From: an uncultured Draconibacterium sp.
Lineage (GTDB): Bacteria; Bacteroidota; Bacteroidia; Bacteroidales; Prolixibacteraceae
Assembly (NCBI RefSeq): GCF_963675065.1
Contig: NZ_OY775905.1
Coordinates: 62,001-126,000, forward strand
Length of the DNA: 64,000 nucleotides
Direction of reading: 5' to 3'
Within the stretch, counting starts at the first letter, position 1; each line of letters starts with the position of its first letter. Below the pieces are notes generated by a model. That model was not told where the DNA came from, did not search any database, and was given only the letters and a program-made list of their open reading frames with translations. This document shows positions 60,010 through 64,000 of this stretch, in pieces. The position numbers were made by a program, and so were the translations under genes.

Positions 60010-61032
60010 CTATTCTGTGGTGGTTCCGGTAATGGCTTCAACAATTTTCGTTTCCAACTCCTGAGCAAGCTCGGGATTATCGATAACTAACTGACGCACT
60101 GTTTCGCGTCCCTGACCTAATTTTGTTTCGCCATAGCTAAACCACGATCCGCTCTTTTTAATAATATTGAACTGAACGCCCAAATCGATAATCTCACCCG
60201 ATTTGGAAATTCCTTCGCCATACATAATATCAAATTCAGCCTTACGGAATGGTGGTGCCACCTTGTTTTTCACCACTTTCACACGAACGTGGTTACCATT
60301 CACCTCATCGCCGTCTTTAATCTGGCCAATTCGACGAATATCCAAACGCACCGATGCATAAAATTTAAGGGCATTACCGCCGGTTGTTGTTTCGGGATTA
60401 CCAAACATTACACCGATTTTTTCGCGCAACTGGTTAATAAAAATACAGCAGGTTTTTGTTCGGTTTATATTAGCGGTAAGTTTACGTAAGGCCTGCGACA
60501 TCAAACGTGCCTGAAGCCCCATTTTTGAGTCTCCCATTTCGCCTTCTATCTCGGCTTTTGGAGTAAGCGCTGCAACCGAGTCGATCACAACAATATCCAA
60601 GGCTCCCGAGCGAATCAGGTTATCGGTAATTTCCAAAGCCTGCTCACCATTATCAGGCTGAGAAATCAGAAGTTCATCAATATCAACTCCTAATTTTCGT
60701 GCATAGGAAGGATCGAAGGCATGCTCGGCATCAACAATGGCAGCAATCCCTCCGGCCTTTTGAGCCTCTGCAATTGCATGAATGGCAAGGGTTGTTTTAC
60801 CCGACGATTCAGGACCATAAATTTCAATAACACGGCCCTTTGGAAATCCACCAACACCTAATGCAACATCAAGTGCAATAGATCCCGATGAAATAGCGGG
60901 AACATCTTCGTCGGCGCGATCGCCCATTCGCATTATCGAGCCTTTACCATAGCTCTTTTCAATTTTATCCATTGTCAGCTGAAGTGCTTTCAGCTTGTCT
61001 TTATTCATCAGAGCTCTTTCCTCTTTTGTCAT
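60010..61032 (-). CDS. recA: Recombinase RecA
   Basis: 340 residues, standard length. Walker A GPESSGKTT (near residue 70), Walker B IVVIDSVAAL, the L2/NTP-linked QLREKIGVMFGNPETTTGG segment near residue 208. Carries out homologous strand exchange and LexA-type self-cleavage activation on single-stranded DNA. It lies 11 bp after the bcp gene and may share its promoter; I see no LexA box between them. Confidence 0.97.
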   Translation of the reverse strand: MTKEERALMNKDKLKALQLTMDKIEKSYGKGSIMRMGDRADEDVPAISSGSIALDVALGVGGFPKGRVIEIYGPESSGKTTLAIHAIAEAQKAGGIAAIVDAEHAFDPSYARKLGVDIDELLISQPDNGEQALEITDNLIRSGALDIVVIDSVAALTPKAEIEGEMGDSKMGLQARLMSQALRKLTANINRTKTCCIFINQLREKIGVMFGNPETTTGGNALKFYASVRLDIRRIGQIKDGDEVNGNHVRVKVVKNKVAPPFRKAEFDIMYGEGISKSGEIIDLGVQFNIIKKSGSWFSYGETKLGQGRETVRQLVIDNPELAQELETKIVEAITGTTTE

Positions 61033-61043
61033 GTTCAGTCAGG

Positions 61044-61508
61044 TTATAAATTTAACGATTCAATAATTTGATTGGTGTGGTCTTTTGTTTGTACTTTTTC
61101 AAAAATTTCGACGATTACGCCCTCTTCATCAATAACAAAGGTTTTTCGTAATACGCCCATGTATTCTCTTCCATAATTCTTTTTTAAGCCCCACGCGCCA
61201 TAAGCCTCCAGAATTTCTTTTTCAGTATCGGCAATAAGGTCGAATTTAAAGCCAAATTTCTCAATAAATTTTTGATGCGATTTTTCACTGTCGGGACTCA
61301 CTCCCACTACATCAAAACCTTTTTCCAGCCATGTGTCGTAGTTGTCGTTTAAATTACACGATTCGGCCGTACAACCTGGAGTATTGTCTTTCGGATAGAA
61401 ATAAAGTATCAGCTTTTTGCCGGCAAAGTCTTTTAGTGCGATTTTCTCGCCATTTTGATTTTTACCTTCAAAATCCGGTGCCTTATCTCCTACTTTTAAA
61501 TCTGCCAT
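61044..61508 (-). CDS. bcp: Thiol peroxidase of Bcp/PrxQ type
   Basis: 154 residues. Peroxidatic and resolving Cys in TPGCTAESC (near residue 45), spaced four residues apart as in the atypical Bcp class, in YFYPKDNTPG context. Reduces hydrogen peroxide and organic peroxides with thioredoxin. Upstream of recA in the same direction. Both may be expressed from the promoter at 61532. Confidence 0.92.
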   Translation of the reverse strand: MADLKVGDKAPDFEGKNQNGEKIALKDFAGKKLILYFYPKDNTPGCTAESCNLNDNYDTWLEKGFDVVGVSPDSEKSHQKFIEKFGFKFDLIADTEKEILEAYGAWGLKKNYGREYMGVLRKTFVIDEEGVIVEIFEKVQTKDHTNQIIESLNL

Positions 61509-61531
61509 GTGTTACGATTTATTCAATTTTA

Positions 61532-61539
61532 CAAATATA
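61532..61539 (-). promoter_or_regulatory. -7 box of bcp-recA
   Basis: TATATTTG on the minus strand, 23 bp before the bcp ATG. No clear -33 TTTG at the expected distance, so only the -7 element is supported. Confidence 0.45.
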
Positions 61540-61661
61540 GTTTAATAAATGATAAATTTCAGTTCTATTCTTTATCTTAGCTGCTACTTCAGTATAATTT
61601 AATCTCTGAAAAAAATTGATTTTTTGTAGCTTTACAAACATAAAACAGAACTGATTTTTAT

Positions 61662-63104
61662 ATGATTTTTAGAAAGGTTTTAGCACTACTAACAATATTC
61701 TCTATTTTTTTGTTTTCGTCCAACAATGTTTTTGGAGGCAAGCAGGAAAATCCCTTATCGCAAGCCATTCGTTTATACGACGAAGGTAAGTTTGGCGATG
61801 CCGAGGTTATCCTGAAAAAAATGCTGGATGAAAAACCTGACCACCTGATGGTTAACTACTATTATGGTGCCTGCCGAACCGAAAACGGGCATTACGGAAC
61901 CAACGAAATCATTTACCTGCTGAATGGAAGCCTGGGCGAATCCCCTTTAAAAACCGATTATTACCTGGCCATTCAGTACCACGCAAAAAACCGTTGGGAC
62001 GACGCCTTAAAGTATTATACATTATTTAAGAATAAAACCGACGAAACAACGGCACAGGAAGTTGGACTTGCAGAAAAAATGCAGCTTTGCACTGAGAAAA
62101 TAAATCCGTTTGAACAGCAGGAAGAAACAGAAGAAATTGTTAAAACTGCAGCAACCGATGTAATGCCATCTGCTGTGCCGCGAGCAACAGAACCCGAACC
62201 ATTTAATCCGGTTATTGGCGGAACTGTAATCGCATCTGACCTTGCTGACTCAACCCAAATTATTGCCGCAAACGATTCGGTTGTCACTGACTCAACATTT
62301 AACGACTCAATTGTTGCCGAGCCGGTAGTTATTACAGAACCCGTTGAAATATTAACAGAGCCGATAAATTTTGTAGTGAATGCAGAGATCACTTACCCCG
62401 ACACTACTTTTTTTAAAACAAAAAAAGGTTTAAAACTCTATACCGAAGGAACAGAGAAACAAGAAGAACTGGAGCAAACGATCAACAATACCGATGAACT
62501 GCGAAAAAAATATGGTTCCACAACGTCGTACACCGAGCGTCAAACACTGGGAAAACAAATTCTTGAGAAAGAAACAAGTATTTTCCAGCTACGAGCAGCA
62601 GCAGAAGAATTGCTGCTAAAATCGCAACAGGAAGAAAATTCTTACTGGCAGGAAGCTTCTTTCGAAGAAATAGAAACTTTTCATAAACAGACCGATGATT
62701 ATTTGGCAGCCTTCAATTCACAATCCATCCCGGAAAAACCGGATTCGATCATCCTGATGGCGCCGTCAATTGCCCCGGCTAACCGAGTAACTAGCAGCGA
62801 AACCGACGACACAACAGAAGACGAATTGATCTATAAAATCCAGTTGGGCGCTTACAGCCGAGGTTTACCAGCCTATGTAAAACGATTATTCGACAAGTTA
62901 TCCTATATTCGTAAAATTGAGAATTACACCGACGAAAACGGCATTGTAGTTTATACTACCGGAAACCTGACAAGCTATGACGATGCAGTAAAAATGCAGG
63001 AGCAAGTGCGCCGGGAAGGTGTAGAAGATGCCTATGTTGTGCCGTATTTTAACGGAAAAAGAATAACTTTGAGTGAAGCTAAAGAAATTGAAAACGACAA
63101 ATGA
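61662..63104 (+). CDS. Exported TPR-SPOR protein
   Basis: 480 residues. Signal peptide (residues 1-24, IFLFSSNNVFGGK), a TPR-like region (AIRLYDEGKFGDAEVILKKM and YYLAIQYHAKNRWDDALKYY, residues 34-135), an acidic Thr/Pro-rich linker, a helical section (340-395) and a C-terminal SPOR domain (IYKIQLGAYSRGLPAYVKRL and VEDAYVVPYFNGKRITL, from 400). SPOR domains bind denuded septal peptidoglycan, so a cell-division or wall-related periplasmic role is likely. The stop codon overlaps the clpS ATG (ATGA). Confidence 0.82.
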   Translation: MIFRKVLALLTIFSIFLFSSNNVFGGKQENPLSQAIRLYDEGKFGDAEVILKKMLDEKPDHLMVNYYYGACRTENGHYGTNEIIYLLNGSLGESPLKTDYYLAIQYHAKNRWDDALKYYTLFKNKTDETTAQEVGLAEKMQLCTEKINPFEQQEETEEIVKTAATDVMPSAVPRATEPEPFNPVIGGTVIASDLADSTQIIAANDSVVTDSTFNDSIVAEPVVITEPVEILTEPINFVVNAEITYPDTTFFKTKKGLKLYTEGTEKQEELEQTINNTDELRKKYGSTTSYTERQTLGKQILEKETSIFQLRAAAEELLLKSQQEENSYWQEASFEEIETFHKQTDDYLAAFNSQSIPEKPDSIILMAPSIAPANRVTSSETDDTTEDELIYKIQLGAYSRGLPAYVKRLFDKLSYIRKIENYTDENGIVVYTTGNLTSYDDAVKMQEQVRREGVEDAYVVPYFNGKRITLSEAKEIENDK

Positions 63105-63379
63105 CGCAGAAAGAGACAAAAAAGATCCCAAAAGGTGATTTTAAAGAAGGAGTTGTTGAGGAGAATTTCCTGACTTTGCATAACGACGATGTGCACACAT
63201 TCGATTATGTTATCGATGCTTTGATTGATGTTTGCAAACATGGTTATGAGCAGGCTACACAATGTACAATGCTGGTGCATTACAAAGGCAAATGCGATGT
63301 TAAAAAGGGAGTTTTTGATGCACTAAAGCCACTGAAAGATGCACTAATTGAGCGCGAATTAAACGCAACTATTGACTAA
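63101..63379 (+). CDS. clpS: ATP-dependent Clp protease adaptor ClpS
   Basis: 92 residues. The N-degron pocket motif LHNDDVHTFDYVIDALIDVC (near residue 24; ND-x-x-x-T/F-x-x-V) and CTMLVHYKGKCDVKKG are conserved. ClpS delivers N-end-rule substrates to ClpAP. Start overlaps the stop of the SPOR gene by four bases, so it is translationally coupled. Function secure, coupling to SPOR protein unexplained. Confidence 0.93.
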   Translation: MTQKETKKIPKGDFKEGVVEENFLTLHNDDVHTFDYVIDALIDVCKHGYEQATQCTMLVHYKGKCDVKKGVFDALKPLKDALIERELNATID

Positions 63380-63384
63380 AACAT

Positions 63385-63855
63385 ATGAGCATTCTTGCTA
63401 TTATTTTACTAATTCTTCTGGGCCTGCTTCTGCTACTCATCGAGTTTGCAGTGATTCCGGGAGTTACCATCGCCGGAATTGGCGGTTTCCTTCTTCTAGG
63501 AGGAGCGGTTTATGTGGCTTTTGCGGAATACGGAACACTTGCGGGTTTTATAACACTAGCCGCAGTTCTTATTCTTGCCCCTGCAATGATTTACTACTTT
63601 TTTAAATCGCGGACAGGGAAAAAAATGATTCTTGAAAAGAACATTGTAGGAAAAGTTGACCTTATTAACAGGGAGAAGATTGTTGTGGGCGAAACCGGCA
63701 AATCGATTGGTAGATTAGCACCAATGGGAAAAGTAAAAGTGAATGGAGAGATAGTGGAAGCACAATCAACCGGTGCTTTCATCGACCACAATACCGAAAT
63801 TAGAATTTTGAAAATTGAATCCAATAAAATTATTGTAGAACCTTTAAAGAAATAA
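63385..63855 (+). CDS. NfeD-family membrane protein
   Basis: 156 residues. Two to three membrane helices (ILAIILLILLGLLLLLIEFA, VTIAGIGGFLLLGGAVYVAF and GFITLAAVLILAPAMIYYFF), then a C-terminal OB-type domain (GKVDLINREKIVVGETGKSI, GKVKVNGEIVEAQSTGAFID). NfeD proteins pair with SPFH proteins. The floA start follows after three bases, the standard arrangement. Confidence 0.92.
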   Translation: MSILAIILLILLGLLLLLIEFAVIPGVTIAGIGGFLLLGGAVYVAFAEYGTLAGFITLAAVLILAPAMIYYFFKSRTGKKMILEKNIVGKVDLINREKIVVGETGKSIGRLAPMGKVKVNGEIVEAQSTGAFIDHNTEIRILKIESNKIIVEPLKK

Positions 63856-63858
63856 AAT

Positions 63859-64000
63859 ATGTTAGTAGATGCAGTAGGTGCCTGGGGATTAATCATTGGG
63901 GCCATCGTTTTACTTTTTATAATTCTCTATTTTATCCCGATAGGATTATGGTTTTCAGCGCTGGTTTCCGGCGTGCGAATTTCGCTTTTACAGTTGTTCT
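63859..64000 (+). CDS. floA: Flotillin-like protein FloA, 5' end only
   Basis: 47 residues visible before the window ends: MLVDAVGAWGLIIGAIVLLF, then IPIGLWFSALVSGVRISLLQ. The single N-terminal helix followed by the P-x-GLW-x-x-A-x-x-x-GV-x-I-x-LLQL sequence is the FloA/YqfA start. It would form SPFH-type membrane microdomains with the NfeD protein upstream. Confidence 0.9.
   Translation, partial: MLVDAVGAWGLIIGAIVLLFIILYFIPIGLWFSALVSGVRISLLQLF

Noticed and set aside
1..64000. CRISPR array
   Set aside because: No regularly spaced identical repeats with unique spacers are seen; the dispersed 37-bp elements are hundreds of bases to kilobases apart.

Overview
The window comes from a chromosome of the phylum Bacteroidota, most likely the Marinilabiliales/Prolixibacteraceae neighbourhood. 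I infer this from the AT-rich sequence, lipoproteins with short Bacteroidota-style lipoboxes, outer-membrane beta-barrel proteins, a roughly 288-residue primary sigma factor without region 1.1, TAnnTTTG-type -7 promoter boxes and an integrase fragment of the Bacteroidota type. I cannot name the species.

Layout. (1) 1-1.0 kb: 5' part of an acyltransferase/condensation-fold gene running off the left edge. (2) 1.4-7.4 kb: a small-carbohydrate catabolic cluster: a beta-hydroxyacid dehydrogenase on one strand, and RpiB-like isomerase, DhaK and DhaL kinase subunits, a decayed cupin, a GntP permease and a cytosolic FG-GAP propeller on the other. (3) 7.4-9.4 kb: debris of mobile DNA: an IS3-type transposase tail, the N-terminal piece of a tyrosine recombinase next to a tRNA 3'-end fragment, a large imperfect inverted repeat, and no intact gene. 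(4) 9.4-48.3 kb: a stress/envelope island. (5) 48.8-64 kb: ordinary core genes: tRNA-Arg(ACG), a thiamine-binding-type protein, feoAB with its Cys-rich partner, rpe, rpoD, the thrA/apgM-like/thrC set, recA-bcp, a SPOR protein, clpS, an NfeD protein and the start of floA.

The most interesting part is region 4. Almost every transcription unit in it begins with the same bipartite upstream element, TGTGTGAATGATGTAA, 14 nt, then TGTGTAA, placed 53-113 nt before a start codon and oriented with the gene. I count 17 copies, 14 of them with exactly the same spacing, so the two GTAA boxes lie 21 bp apart (two helical turns). I inspected the sequence by eye, so the count is a minimum. The downstream genes look like one regulon: small CsbD-like, YtxH, holin-like, Thivi_2564 and lmo0937 membrane proteins, lipoproteins with coiled coils, two OmpA-family proteins, beta-barrels, two PAS histidine kinases, a CheB-CheR-PAS fusion with a free-standing PAS protein, an SPFH protein, DnaJ/CbpM, a cold-shock protein, a VIT1/CCC1-type transporter, and a set of sugar enzymes (GH130-like, GT4 glycosyltransferases, PIG-L deacetylase, GH100-like). 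Two AraC-family proteins with an HMA-like N-terminal domain are encoded inside the island. One of them sits in an operon headed by the element, so they are the best candidates for its regulators; an alternative sigma factor is the competing explanation.

Gene decay is visible in several places: a cupin with four in-frame stops, a second copy of the Thivi_2564 gene with a TGG-to-TGA stop that still carries its upstream element, a CsbD-like gene broken in an A11 run, and several fragments.
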